Of a stretch of DNA of 64,000 nt, positions 1-12,255 are shown piece after piece (the first letter of the stretch is position 1; each line of letters starts with the position of its first letter). The DNA comes from Discostella pseudostelligera (taxonomy: Eukaryota > Bacillariophyta > Thalassiosirophyceae > Thalassiosirales > Thalassiosiraceae), in assembly GCA_036940085.1 (NCBI GenBank), contig JALLBK010000052.1:1-64000 (forward strand). The letters are read 5' to 3'. The notes under the pieces were generated by a model. That model saw only the letters and a list, made by a program, of their open reading frames with translations. It ran no database searches and was not told the DNA's origin. The translations under genes and the position numbers were made by a program.

Positions 1-1247
1 ACCTGGAACCAAAGTTACACCTGGAACCAGGGGTGAACCACTGGCCTATGTCAGTCAACCAGCACCCAATTCCACTGCTGAGAATGGGTGTTGACCATGA
101 CCCCATTCATCATCCACTGAAAATGTGATGGTTCTTTGATGCACCAAGATGCAGTGGAGGATGCAAAGGATGAGAGGAGGGAGGATGACAAGTCAAGGAT
201 GAGGATTATGAGGGGCTGCAGCTTGAGGCTTGAGGGCAGCTGCATGATTTCATGGCAGCATCAGTAGGAGAGGATGAGGCACCCAGCAGCAGCAGAAGCA
301 AGGAGGAGTAGGGAGTAGGTAGTAGTTGCAGGATGATGATTATGGAGGCTGACTGAAAAGAAAGCTGATCAAGTGCAGCAGGTAGCAGGGAGAAGGCGTG
401 ACACTGTGGCTGGATTGATGCTGAGAAAGCTAAATGTGGTCAATAGGATCAGGTGGAGGACAGTGGTGGTCATCATGACCCTATTCTACTGAGAATCATG
501 AGTGTTGACCATTCACTGCCCAAGTCCACTGAGAATGATGGGTGTTGACCTTTCAATTCCACTGAGAATGAATTACAACCACCAAATTCCAATTCCACAT
601 TGATAATGGGTGTTGACAAGAACCAAATTCATCATCCACTAAGAATGTGATGGATTGATTTGATGCACAAGGATTCAGTGGCAGATGCTAAATGCAAGTA
701 AGAGAGGAGGATGATGACAAATCAAGAATAATGAGGATGATGAGGATGAGGGGCAGCAGCAGGCAGCATCTCATTAAGCCTTGCTGCAGCTGCACTCCTT
801 GAGGATCAGAAGCAGCTGCAGATTTTGCAGCAGCAGTAGCAGTCTGTGAGCTGTGAGGATTACCTGGAAGGATGAAGGATGAAGGATGAGGGAAGAGGCT
901 GAGCAGAAGTGGTGGCAGGAGCAGGACTGGCAGGAGTAGTAGCATGATGATGAATATGAATGATGCTGAAAATGCTGATGAGGATGATCACCACCATGAC
1001 CAGTATGATGAGGATGACAAGAAGTAGCAGTGCCAGCAGCAGCAGCAGTCAGTGTCAGAAGAAATGGTGCTGCTCCTGGTTTGATGCTGTGAGAATGCCA
1101 AATGTCAATGTCAAGGAGGAGGATGAGGCGGATGAGGACAGCAGTCCTCATGACCCAATGACAATAAGGTTGAGGAGGCACCATGTTATGGCAAGAAGAT
1201 GGAGGCAGATGAGGAAAGAAGAGGGAGGAGGAGCAACAGAACAAGGA

Positions 1248-1248
<1 letters not shown>

Positions 1249-1302
<54 letters not shown>
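1249..1302. repeat. (AGT)18 trinucleotide microsatellite
   Basis: Eighteen uninterrupted AGT units lie inside the CpG-poor block. No gene context. Confidence 0.95.
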
Positions 1303-1303
<1 letters not shown>

Positions 1304-1489
1304 TGGTGGGTAACCTTCTAGTGCTGGTGCAGTGGTAGCAAGAAGTGGCAGGTGGCAAGTGGCAGATGTAGATTGTAGTGCTTTACTAGATCACCACACA
1401 ATGCACAATGCCATCATTGACCATGGAACAAGAAGAGAACTTAGTATCATACCAAAACAAAACCCACCAGCAGGCAGATCCAGAATCTA

Positions 1490-1615
1490 TTCTTCTTCTT
1501 CTTCTTCTTCTTCTTCTTCTTCTTGTTCTTGTTCTTCTTGTTCTTCTTCTTGTTCTTCTTCTTGTTCTTCTTGTTCTTCTTGTTCTTGTTCTTCTTCTTC
1601 TTCTTCTTCTTCTTG
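1490..1615. repeat. Interrupted TTC/TTG microsatellite
   Basis: About 125 bases of TTC units are broken at intervals by TTG. It yields spurious poly-Ser and poly-Leu open frames in two phases, which I do not regard as genes. Confidence 0.9.
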
Positions 1616-3099
1616 ATCTATTGTATATTACAGAGTGCTCCTTCTAACTTCTAAACACTACATGCAGTATACCCCCATCTTCTTGTGATGGAATTTGAGT
1701 TTATCAGCAGTGGTTCTTTGTTGTATCATTATCATCACCAGCCTTCTTTATGCACCTGCTACTACTCTTTAGTACTGTACTAAGTACTGAGGAGGGCTAA
1801 TTGTAGTGTCCCCACTACTATTGGAGTAGTTACTAGTACTACTAGTAGTACTATGGTGGTGGTATGATATTACCAAGGCATACTAGCATGGTTGTGAGGA
1901 ACTGACCACATAAAAGCACCCCCTCCATGCACATGCATGTTTCATGTAGTACTAGACCAGGAGGATTAGTACAAGCATCATGAATATATTTATTTTCAGT
2001 CATCATGTTGAGGAACCATCTACTTCCCTACTACTATTGCCTAGTAGTACATTCACATTGTTAGCATTGTTTGTTCCTTAACCAGTTCCAGTAGATATGC
2101 TCGTCCCTCTGCCCTCGACTCTGCATACAGAAGATGAGTACTACTAGCTAGCTAGTACTCCTAGTACATCATAATAAATTGAACAATCTCAAACTAAAGT
2201 CTAAGTCATTTGGTGGTAATGGTGATCATGTCAATAGTTGCAATTTTTAGCTGGCACCTCACCCAATCAGCTTCATCAGGCAGCACCAAGAATACGCACT
2301 TTGCAGCGGCATGATCTGTTTCTCCTCCTTACTACTTGCACTTTGCATAGCACTGCACACTCATTCCAATGCCAAGAAGTTAGTTCCACCTCACTACTTA
2401 CTACAGTACTACTCCTGTTCATACCAGTAGTATTATGAATGCACGAGTCAACATGCCAACAACAAGAAGAAGACTAAGAAAATGATAGACAACAACATCC
2501 TCAAGCTGCATACATAGCAGTACCTAGTAGTAGGAGATACTCTCCCGAAGGGACATTGCTATGAGGTAGTAGTATAGTAATTTTCCTCAGCTCTTTCCTG
2601 CTTGCATGTCTAGCTGCCCTGTTCTCTGTTCTAGCAGTACTACCACATCAAACTAGAAGGAGGAGCATGGGATCAAATTTGGCATCATCCTCCCACCACG
2701 GGGTCATGGCTTCTTTGGTGTACTTCTTGTACTAGTACTGCTGGCTCATAACCAGTCACCTTCACTCCCAGCACACCAGCATCTCTGCTCAAGCCACATG
2801 GACGTGTCCATCATGTACAGGGAGAGGAAGTGCTGCTGCTGTAGCACCACCTTCGTCGTCTGTCAGCAGTGGAGTACTATGAAAGAATGAAAAACTGGAC
2901 TTTTAACAGCCTACCTACTAGTAGCAGCACAACAGCTCTGCTTAAGCCACACATAACCACACACAGTACATCATAGTCCAGGGAAAGCTGAGACAAACCC
3001 ATAGCACACAAGGCTTGATTAATGATTGGATCCTGCTGGATTAAATACAATTTGCAAGCAATCTCTAAATTAGACTTAATGTTGGGTCACTTCCGACAT

Positions 3100-3173
3100 G
3101 CACCGATGGTCTAGTTGGTTATGACGCGGCCTTAACACGGCTGAGGTCGTGGGTTCGATTCCCATTCAGTGTA
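3100..3173 (+). tRNA. tRNA-Val (anticodon AAC)
   Basis: The cloverleaf can be drawn by eye. The acceptor strands GCACCGA and TCAGTGT pair at six of seven positions with one C-A mismatch. The D arm contains the internal A-box TGGTCTAGTTGG. A five-pair anticodon stem CGGCC/GGCTG encloses the loop TTAACAC, and the T arm GTGGG-TTCGATT-CCCAT holds the B box. The AAC anticodon (A34, read as inosine) decodes valine, and the A box and anticodon arm resemble eukaryotic tRNA-Val. A TTTTT Pol III terminator follows at 3174-3178. There is no intron. The mismatch leaves a small chance that it is a pseudogene. Confidence 0.9.
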
Positions 3174-3614
3174 TTTTTATATTTTTACTCCCAGTCATGG
3201 TCCTTTCTCATTATGTCAAGATGGCGATTAGCGATTCTAGGACCCGTCCCGCAGTCACCTGACCGGTCATCGCGATAAAATTCGAAATGCGTCTGTCGTC
3301 GCATGCTGAGTTTAAAACTTCTGTGAGTTGTGAATCATCTCTACGACAGTCCCTACTCGCCACAAACCAAAAAATACTTAACACCACAAACGACGGTGTC
3401 TCATTTTTGTGTCGCATCAATGAGCTTCGTTCAATGGAGCGACGCTTTGAAAATTTTGAAATTCTGTCGAGCTGATAGCGGGAAGGGTCCTAGAGAGGAG
3501 TAGGAGTATTCGCCAAATTTGAAAGACATATTTGTCTCTCTTTGTCTTTTGCTCTCTATTCTTCACACAAATAACACAAAGCAAGCCAAGTCAAATAGAA
3601 AAGAGAACCCAGCC
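3174..3614. other. Intergenic, tRNA-Val to VPS35
   Basis: This stretch holds the Pol III terminator, then ordinary CpG-containing sequence that should include the VPS35 promoter and 5' UTR. A pyrimidine-rich strip precedes the start codon. I see no further gene. Confidence 0.6.
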
Positions 3615-6600
3615 ATGGGCGGTCCGACCAACACCCAGCCGCGGTATCGTCCGCCTCCTCCTGGGATGGCGCCCCCGCTGCCTCCTCCTCAACCAACATC
3701 TTCTACCTTCGGAGGTGAGAGTGGGGCCATGATGGGCGGACAGCCGTTGCCGTCGCAGCAAATGCATTGTGGTCAGCAGCCGCCGCACCAGCATCAGCAA
3801 TCTCCTCATCAATCATATTATGCTCAGCCGCAGCAACAGCAACCTCAAACTAGTTATTATGTACAGCAGCAACAGCAACAGCAGCAACAAGCAACGTCGC
3901 CAAATCCAAGTGCCAAATCGCGCACTGCTGCCACCATATCATCTGGCTCGACCTACACTGCTCGTTCTGCCGCGGCCCACTCCCCACAATATCAACCTGC
4001 TGGCAGCGCTCATGGTCATGTTGGTGGTGGCAGTATGCATGCGACTAGTCAACACAGTAACAGTAGTGGTGTCGTTGATACTAGTAGAGGATTAGTAGGA
4101 GGAGGGAGTCAGCACAGTGCTGTCAACGATAGTGGTGCCATGGATAATACCAACAAGCCCAAATCATTGAGCAACTACTACAATGCAAGTGAAAATCCCC
4201 AACAAACTGCCGAACAATCTCGTCTCTTACATGCCGCCACTCAAAAGGTTACTGAGTATTCCTATCATATGCAACGATCTATGGAAAATAATGATGTAGT
4301 ATCTACGTTGGAGAATGCATGTCTTATGCTGGAGGAATTAGGTGATCCGAACCATAATGTGCACCACAAGGGTAGCAGGGGAGCTGGAGTAGGTGGCAAT
4401 GTAGGTGGAATGCCAGGAGGTCCACCATCGTATTATTCAAGTGCGGGTGCTGTGCCACCCCTGGGGAATTATGGTGATCGATCGTATCCACCCCCTTACG
4501 GTCAACAACAACAACATCATGGTGACAATGCTCACGGAGGGGGGGGGGGAGTGACGCCCCTAACACCCAAGAATTATTACGAGCTTCACATGCGTGCCAT
4601 GGATGAGATGCCAATTCTCGAGGAATACTTGTTGGGATTATGTCATGTCCTTCCCACCACCACTACCACAAACAACACTGCTGATAATTATTCTTCAGGT
4701 CCGACCAATTATGCTCGCCCCTCCACAATGAATGATGGTAGCATCATCAGCAGCAGCGCCAGTAGATATGATGCCGCAGCTCAATATACTACCTCGGAAC
4801 TGTACGAGACTGTCCAATATTATCCCCGTGTAGTACCTCGACTATATTTACAAATTTGTATGGGTGCCGTAACCATCCGATCGGGATCATCGACTCCCGT
4901 ACAAGTTATGGAAGAATTGGCCGAGGCTGCCAAGTGTGTTCAATGTCCGGTGCGAGGATTGTTCTTGCGGTATTATCTCCTATTGGCGTTGAAGGATAAG
5001 TTGCCCGATGGGAGTTTGAAGGAGGATAGCGAGAGCAAGATTGTTGAGGAGGTGGCGAATGTTGAGGAGGAGGGGGAGACGATTGTCCCGCCACTGACCC
5101 ATGTAGAAGCAGGACAGGACATTCTGGGTGCAGGCAGTACTAGCCCAAGCGCCGCCATGCTGCCAACATCTCCACCGCCGGCCCTACCTCCTCCACCGCC
5201 TCCAGCAACAGACGGGCCTTTGTTTCCGGACTCGACATTATTGGATGCTCCACTATTTTTTGATGAACCCCTGGGCGAGGGTTCTACACCTGCTAACTCA
5301 AGTATTGTCAGCACTCCGACGAAATCCCCTGCAGACGCAACGACCATAACTGATCCGAACAACAAGTCAACTACCGTCGAACCCACGCAGCGAATTGGTA
5401 CAGTCGTCGACTCCTACGAATTCATCCTACGAAATTTACTCGAAATGAACCGTTTATGGATACGCATCCAACACATGCCGGGCGACAATTCCAAGGAAAC
5501 GAAGCGTCGTCGGGAACGTGAACGCAATGACCTGCGCATTCTCGTTGGATCGAATTTGAATAGATTGAGCCAGTTGGATGGGATAACTGCACATACCTAC
5601 GGGAGTAAGATACTTCCTCGAATATTAGAGGAGATTGCCACCTGTCGTGATCCACTGGCACAGGCGTACCTCATGGACTGCATCATACAAGTCTTTCCTG
5701 CCGAATTCCACCTAGAGACACTGGAAGTGTTCTTGGGTGTGTGTCCTCGGCTGCGAGAGAAGGTCAATGTGCGCACAATAATGAACAATATGATGGAGAG
5801 GCTAGTGCATTACTTCCAAGAGGAGAGGATAGGGAATGATGAAGAAGATACAAATGAAGTCAAGGCTATGATTGCCATGAATTCTTTTGAAATGTTCGAG
5901 GATTGTATCCATCGAGTCTTTGAAGCGCGGGGATTGAGTATCCCACCCAAGGACGTCATTCGACTTTATGGCTGTCTTTTGAATTATGCATTAAAAATTG
6001 CTCCCAACGATACCGACCTGATTTCCAAATGCGTTTCTCAATGTGCCAAAGCACTTGGGACGTTGCAAGAGCAAAAGCGTCAATCCATGATGGGACAGGG
6101 AATTGTGATGGGAGGGGGAACAAAGAAAAGCATGGAGATTGACATGGATGTGGTGGCAATTACCGAACTGGAAAAGTTATTGAGTGTTCCGCTCGATAGT
6201 GTAGGATTGAATGTCTTGCATTGGCCGGAGTTTGCAGTATTATTGGCATTCTTACCGTGGGAAAGTCGGAGAAAGGTTGCGATATCAATGGTCAAGTCAA
6301 TCACTAGCATAGGAGGCGATGGTGCAGAAGGCGGAAACACAAGTAAGGTGACAAATGTAGATGAGCTGGAACAATTGCTCATAATTCTTGCTCCATTGCT
6401 CAGAGACGAGGGATCAGCAGCTCCGCTACCAACAATTTACGATTCAAGTGAGCATGTTGCAGCTGCTGGAGGAAGTCTCATCAGCCGCACAGCCAATTTA
6501 ATGGGAACACTGGGCATTAGTCCGTCGGCAGTGGAGCATAATTATTTGTTCGGCGGCGCTTCCAATGTGAATTCACTTCATGAAGGTCAAGGCATAAATG

Positions 6601-7168
6601 GACAAGCTTCAAAACTAGCTCAATTGCGTGAGGAACAATCGTCGGTTGCTAAGTTAGCGCATATCCTTCAGCACGAGGATACAGACGTCATGTATCAAAT
6701 GTTGAATGTAGCGAGGAGGCATATTCAGCCTGGTGGAGCGATTCGGATTGCTGTAACGTTCCCACCAATTGCATTTTCGGCGTTGGGGTTATTGAGGCTT
6801 GTACAGGGGTTGGAATTCCCAGAGCCGATTCCTCTGCACTCAAATGTCATTGCCAAGGACGAGTCACCGGAGGTTGTCGAGGAAGCAAACGCTGAGTCAG
6901 TGGTTGCATTAGAGGAACAAGTGACGCTCCATGAAAGCGACTCCGCAGCGGATGGAGCAAGTGCAAGTCCAACTGAGAGTGGTGACAAGAATGCGCCTGC
7001 TGAAGAGGAAGTAAGGGGCAACTACGCGGATGTCAGAGGAGTCACCGAACCCGTTGCATCAGATGAGGTGAAGCAATTATTTCCCGAATTTACTAAGGCT
7101 GCCAAGTAAGTGTCGCAACTCAATCTATTTTGGGAAGTCGCATTTGACGATGAGTAAACCCCTCATGC

Positions 7169-7215
<47 letters not shown>

Positions 7216-8054
7216 AGCTGTCGAAAAATTCTAGTCTTCCTCCAAAAGACCGTGGCCGTCCTTGCTCCGTCAAATGCCGAACTAGCCTTTAAGCTCTATC
7301 TCGAAATCGCCGTTGCCACCGACCTCCTCGCATATTCCACAAAACAGCATTATCGATCTGCAAGTGTTGAATTTACCAGCATTGCCTACGATTTCTTGAC
7401 ACAAGCCTTTTTGGTCTACGAGGATCAAATATCAGAATCGGCTGCTCAAATACGTTCAATCACTTCGATCGTTGGCTCGTTGTTGTGCTGCAAAACATTT
7501 GAAAAGACAGATTATGAAGCTTTAATTACCAAAACGGCCCAATATGCGGCCAAACTGTTGAAGAAGCAGGATCAGTGTCGCATGGTTTGTTTATGCTCTC
7601 GTCTGTTTTATTTGGGTGGGAAAGATGTGAGTTCATCGGTGTTGTCACTGTGTCCCTGCTTGTTCATTCGTGGACAACACTTCTTATCGTGTGCTGCTTC
7701 ACCTACCAGGATATCAATACCTATCGCAACCCCCAACGTGTACTAGAGTGTCTGCAACGAGGACTCAAAATCGCAGACGCCTGCACTATGTCATCGTCCT
7801 CGAATGTACTTTTATTTGTGGAAATTCTTGACTACTACGTCTACTACTACGAAATTGAAAACCCCGTCATCACCGATAAATTTGTGTCTGGCTTGATTGC
7901 CCTGATCAATGAACATTTTGATAGCATTGGCATGTCGGGATCTTCAACAATGTTGGAAACAAGGGCATACTATGGGCAAATTATAAACCAAATCAAGAGG
8001 AAACAGACGGAAGACGGAAAGAACAAGGAGAGATTCGGTTTGATTGTTTGTTAA
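3615..8054 (+). CDS. VPS35: Retromer subunit VPS35
   Basis: This is the scaffold of the retromer cargo-recognition complex, which recycles membrane proteins from endosomes. Exons are 3615-7105, 7218-7626 and 7710-8054, with GT-AG introns and matching phases, giving 1,414 residues. The start is the ATG in ccagccATGG; the frame is open upstream but has only a TTG. Residues 1 to about 195 are a Pro/Gln/Ser-rich extension. The VPS35 fold follows, with the PRLYLQ motif near residue 407 (usually PRLYL), VRGLFLR, MNRLWIR, LRILVGSNL, the exon-2 helices LLKKQDQ and the C-terminal VLECL and LLFVEIL helices. The family is usually about 800 residues; the surplus is the N-terminal tail and low-complexity inserts in the core. 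It is the first gene after the tRNA. High confidence. Confidence 0.95.
7171..7211 (+). repeat. (TC)n tract in VPS35 intron 1
   Basis: About 20 TC units end six bases before the intron 1 acceptor CATAG. They act as its polypyrimidine tract, so this microsatellite could vary in length with an effect on splicing. Confidence 0.85.
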
Positions 8055-8451
8055 AGTCACATGTCGTTCGTTACGCATCTAAGAGACAGTTTATCCAATT
8101 ACGCATTGTCGCAGGGGTAGTACCAATGCAACCTCTCATTCTTCGATGTATCGTTAGGTGGTATCGTTCAAGTCTTCGGCCATCGCCACGGGTAACTACC
8201 CTGCCACGTGGAATCAGAACATTGACCACCTTGCCACGTGGAATATCTAATCTTCCCGCCAAAATTCACCACTGTTCTTCCCGCCAAATTTCGCCCTGTG
8301 TTCATTCTTCCCGCTATCACCTTTGAGCGATACGTATGGAATTCCCAACGTGGCGCCCTTGTCGCCAAATATTGGATCTTTATGTCCTTAACAGATGCAA
8401 CCCAAAAAATAAATCATCGGCTAGCCTGCACTCGCTTGCATAAAAAACACC
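8055..8451. promoter_or_regulatory. Intergenic with clustered E2F-like and G-box words
   Basis: TTCCCGCC occurs at 8253-8260 and 8278-8285, with TTCCCGC at 8308-8314. TGCCACGTGGAAT, containing the palindrome CCACGTGG, occurs twice about 30 bases apart upstream of them. The direct repeats lie 140-250 bases before the plastid TLDc-like gene. Factor binding is inferred from the motifs only. Confidence 0.5.
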
Positions 8452-9572
8452 ATGACCAAGCCATTGCCGACCATGCTACGCTGTCCAATATTATTTGTGT
8501 TCGTAGCTCTTCAACATAGGCAAACAGCCCTTTCCTTCACGCCGTCTAGTTTCGGTCATGCTCAGCGCTCATCCAGTGGTCCATCGTCAAAGTCATCTCT
8601 CTTCTTCAACTTTTGGAAACCAAAGGAGGACGCCGATGCCGAAACAGCTGCTGCTACTGCTACAGAACCCAAAGATGAGGACGAGGGGTATTATGATGAG
8701 GACGATCCAGTAGAGAAAATATTTGGATTTTTCTTTGGAAAGAAAGAGCAGGCACCTTTAGGGTAAGTTTGTTCCAATTTGGGTGTCAATAGGTACACTT
8801 ACACGAAACAATTCTCTGACAAACACATTAGAATGGCACGTTTTGGGAAAGAGCGCTTTCCAGAGCAATATCCAGCAACTATTGATGAATGGGCTGAGCC
8901 TGTGGCTGGCGATACTCCAGAAATGGCAATTCTACGTCCATTACTAAAGAATACAAATCTTGAGTCCAGAAATTTACGATTGACGTACGACGCGAATAAA
9001 GATGGATGGGATCCTGTTATGTTCCATTCCAAGGTGGATAAGCAAGGTGGTGCAATTGTGCTTTGCACGACAAACACGGGTATCAAGTGTGGGGGTTATA
9101 ATCCTAAAGGATGGGTGGTGAGTTGGACGAATGCACAATGAACAAACTCCCATATAAACAAGGCGCGATTAACATTGTTCAATTTCAATATCCACCACAG
9201 GGCTATGGAGAAGCTCGAGGGAGTATCGCTGCATTTTTGTTCATCTTAGGAGGAACGTATGCCAATGCCAGTACTGCAGCACCAGGCATTAAGTTACGAA
9301 AAGTTGGTGGTCCAGGGTTAGCACAGATGGATATGCCCGAAACGGGGCCTCAATTTTCGCCGGATGCTCTTGTCATTTCCATGGCGCAAGGTAACCCGCG
9401 ATTGGCACGGAGTAAGTTGGGTTCATACTATGAGAGATTACCCGACGGAACAAACAGTTTATTCGGAAAAGACTCGACTGCCCAACTGAAAGAATTGAAA
9501 GTGTATCACGGTGTTTATGCTGAAGGCGAATACATACCATTCACTGATGCCGAGCCTTTTGCACTGTATTAA
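8452..9572 (+). CDS. Plastid-targeted TLDc-like protein
   Basis: Exons are 8452-8762, 8832-9117 and 9201-9572, with GT-AG introns and consistent phases, giving 322 residues. The N terminus has a hydrophobic signal (about residues 8-25) and then TALSFTP. That is the diatom bipartite plastid pattern, with Phe directly after the signal cleavage site, followed by a Ser-rich transit region. An acidic linker leads into a domain that resembles TLDc: a LRLTYDANKDGWD start, FHSKVD, then TTNTGIKCGGYNPKGW and, after intron 2, an AFLF strand. TLDc proteins are linked to oxidative-stress protection and V-ATPase binding, but a plastid role here is unknown. The domain call is by eye; the targeting call is stronger. 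Confidence 0.6.
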
Positions 9573-9603
9573 TTAGTATTCAATTAATCATAGTACTAAC
9601 ACC

Positions 9604-11223
9604 TCACTCTTTTCTAGTTGAGTTGTCTCCTATGAATGAAAAGACGTCACCGAAGGCAGTCTGGAATAACCTTCCTGTTTCAGACTTGGCAACTTCTGCC
9701 GTTACTCTCTTCATGAGGATATCAAGTAATCGATCCATTGAGATCCCTACCACTGGCATCCCACTTGATGGATCTCTTGCAGACATGGGCGGACACAATT
9801 CAGCACTTGTAACGGCAAGCTCAAAGATGGCGATTGGCCTTGCCCAACCGGAGCTTGATTTGTCAAGCATTCCACGTTTCGGACTACTACGACTTTGATC
9901 GGAGTCAGACGCTGCATTAAGGTTTTCATCATGAGCTCCCGCAGTAACTAGAATGTCTTTTGTAAATATGCGACCTTCCCTAACTAGAATGGATCCGATG
10001 CGTATATCATCAGGTGGCTTTGCTTCCCACCCTTGCTTCTTCTCCGGCGGCTTTTGCAGGAAGGAAATGGAAGTCTTCATGTCGGAGATGTTTTTCTCAA
10101 CCACCTTACCCAGTTCTTTCATGACAGACACTCCTTGTTCCTTTGTCAACTGCCAATCTGTCTTTTCCGTAGCAACACCCCGAACAAGTTTTTGCGAATG
10201 CAGGTGTTTCAGATTTTGGACAAATCCGTCTTTCTGATTCTTCAATGCCGACTGAAGACCTTTCGACCCACCCATATTAGCCGCTTTGCCAATTTGAGAC
10301 ACTGCTCCGACTAACTTCTCTACAATTTTACTTGCCTCTTCCTCTCGTTTCCTATCTAATACGTCCTCGACAACATTGACAAAACTTAGCCTCTCTTCCT
10401 TCTTTTCCTCGGACGCCACCTCGTCTTTGGTAGCTAATAATTGTTCCGAGTTTCGTTTCTTTGCCTTCTTATGTTCCTCCATGATAATGGAATGATTTGG
10501 GATGTCAAGGCTAGGATCAAGCAGATGAAAGTTGAATATATTCTTCCGCTTTTCAACAAACACTTGAATGTCTTCTACAAGCACAGTGTAGACATCGAAA
10601 AATGTATGATTCAACACGCGTCCGATGAATGGCAAATTTATCACCGATGCAAAATTGAGGGTAGCCTCGATGCGTCCTACTCTTGCTAAACATGGAGAAT
10701 CCCACTCCCAATCGTCGCGCTCTTTGTTGTGAATGATCAAATCATGTGCAATGACTTTCCCCCGCCATAGGTCCACCTGGCCATCGGAGAATGTCACCAT
10801 AGCCCCATTCAAATTTTTGCTGATTTCGTCTTCTACAAATTTGATGGCATATCGCCGAAGTGCTCCCGTTTGGTGTAGGAAGGACGATATGGCAGTCACG
10901 ATGAATGCGACACGAAGGAGGAACACTGCGATGACTGATATGATGGGCTGGATGATCGATTGTATCAGCGGCACACCACCCGTGGCAGATAACAACAGAA
11001 ATATGGAACAAAGCCATGAGTGCGAGAGAATTGGATAGTATTTTGGGCTTGTAGACCAAAAGGCGAAGTAGGTCGGGGTTGGTAGATTGGGTCGGCCCAT
11101 GATAGATGTTGAATTGTTTACGACAAGATCAGGATGCCATTGCTTTTGTTCGCCTCGCGATCTCCTACCGCAACAGTCAATGGCCAAAACATCATGATCA
11201 TGGTCTTCATCTCTTTTCTTCAT
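9604..11223 (-). CDS. AsmA/Mdm31-like membrane protein, putative
   Basis: A single exon of 539 residues from the ATG at 11223; an alternative start at 11100 (MGRPNLP) gives 498. Two hydrophobic segments lie early (HSWLCSIFLLL and a longer one around SVIAVFLL). Next comes a region of beta-strand pattern containing FSDGQVDLW, LARVGRIEATL and FFDVYTVLVEDIQVFVEKR. Membrane-anchored AsmA, Mdm31/32 and chorein-related proteins show this order, and members of those groups bridge membranes or carry lipids. A lysine-rich middle and a second strand region (IRIGSILVREGRIF) follow. It converges with the TLDc-like gene, 31 bases away. The family is suggested by pattern only. Confidence 0.45.
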   Translation of the reverse strand: MKKRDEDHDHDVLAIDCCGRRSRGEQKQWHPDLVVNNSTSIMGRPNLPTPTYFAFWSTSPKYYPILSHSWLCSIFLLLSATGGVPLIQSIIQPIISVIAVFLLRVAFIVTAISSFLHQTGALRRYAIKFVEDEISKNLNGAMVTFSDGQVDLWRGKVIAHDLIIHNKERDDWEWDSPCLARVGRIEATLNFASVINLPFIGRVLNHTFFDVYTVLVEDIQVFVEKRKNIFNFHLLDPSLDIPNHSIIMEEHKKAKKRNSEQLLATKDEVASEEKKEERLSFVNVVEDVLDRKREEEASKIVEKLVGAVSQIGKAANMGGSKGLQSALKNQKDGFVQNLKHLHSQKLVRGVATEKTDWQLTKEQGVSVMKELGKVVEKNISDMKTSISFLQKPPEKKQGWEAKPPDDIRIGSILVREGRIFTKDILVTAGAHDENLNAASDSDQSRSSPKRGMLDKSSSGWARPIAIFELAVTSAELCPPMSARDPSSGMPVVGISMDRLLDILMKRVTAEVAKSETGRLFQTAFGDVFSFIGDNSTRKE

Positions 11224-12255
11224 GACGAGTAGCGTTGGATTTGCATTTTTGGCGGGCCTGTCGCTTCGCGCGGAGCACCGCGCGGAGCGTGCGTGGCGGA
11301 GGTGGCGCGAGGAAAGATTTGGCGCCAACAAGGCCGCGGCGGCAGGCGGGCTTCTTCCGCCGCCCTAGTACTAGTATTGATCAATAGTACTAGAGTACTC
11401 CGAACCACTTGCACCACCTACCAATCTTCACTGAACTCGAGGAGAGCACAGCCAATGAGTCGGTCATGATCTACCGCGGCATAGACGCTGACGGCATTAA
11501 TCAAGATATAGAGGTGGTGTCTGACCGAACGGCGGCGGCTCGAGGCTCGGTTCCGAGCAGATAGAGATAAAGATAAGTAGATGTAGATGGTGGCATATCT
11601 TTGGGTGAAATCTCTGGGATATCGGATCTCAACGACATATTCATATAAAAAATATCTGGGCTCAATCTACAATCTACAAATGCCACCAATACATCATTAT
11701 CGTGGTGACGACGTCGAACGTCGACAACTCGAAAACTATGGATATGGAGCAGTCCCTACGAACTACGACGCGTCATCATTCATCATGCACCCGCCGAGCA
11801 CAGATATGGTCTCAGCATCAGCACATCAGTTAATACAATTGCAACTCTTCTGGTATTTGATGGAAGATAATGGGTACCAAATCCTATAAAATACTGAATC
11901 CACTAATGTGTCGAGCTGCATTCTGCAATAGACGCATCAATCGATTCAGGCAATACCGTATACCTTCGGGAACGGATGACTATCTACCTACTTCGTTTTG
12001 GAGGACGCGTGCAAGTCATAACCCCGCCAGCTTATTACTATTTATTATAGAAAGTTCATTTAATACCGAAGTTGACTTTAATACACGGTTGAAAGTATTA
12101 TGGAAACAATTACGCATGGAGAGATGTTACTGTTTTGGTACACAATCAAACAATAACCTTTGAACGACTTCACGCCCGTCTTCTCTGTCTCACTATCTTT
12201 TATCATTTTCATGATGATATTGTTGTGGTGAACCAGACGGAGGAGACTGGGGCAG
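11224..12255. other. Intergenic; E2F-like palindrome and an unassigned short ORF
   Basis: TTTGGCGCCAA at 11318-11328 is a palindromic E2F-type site, and TTTTTGGCGGG lies near 11245. GC-rich repeats (GCGCGGAGC, twice) sit between them. TAGTACTAG words at 11366-11395 resemble those of the left-hand repeat block. An open frame at 11680-11889 (69 residues, starting MPPIHHYRG) has ordinary amino-acid composition but no recognised domain. I leave it as a doubtful gene. Confidence 0.4.

Larger units (their letters stand above)
1..3099. repeat. Gene-free, CpG-depleted repetitive block
   Basis: No convincing gene is present. Imperfect direct repeats recur: a segment at about 60-230 (TGAGAATGGGTGTTGACC, then CATCATCCACTG, then a GAGGATGA-rich tail) returns at about 585-770, with partial copies at 480-560. 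A pure AGT run and a TTC/TTG run follow, and 1790-2740 is full of TAGTACT/AGTACTA words. I count only two CG dinucleotides in the first 2,100 bases, and CG becomes common again from the tRNA onward. Short open frames here are rich in Leu or Ser and follow the repeats. I read it as decayed, probably methylated repeat DNA; the family is not recognised. Confidence 0.7.

Noticed and set aside
51..1647. Leu- and Ser-rich frames in the left block
   Set aside because: They track trinucleotide runs and diverged repeats; no domain and extreme composition.
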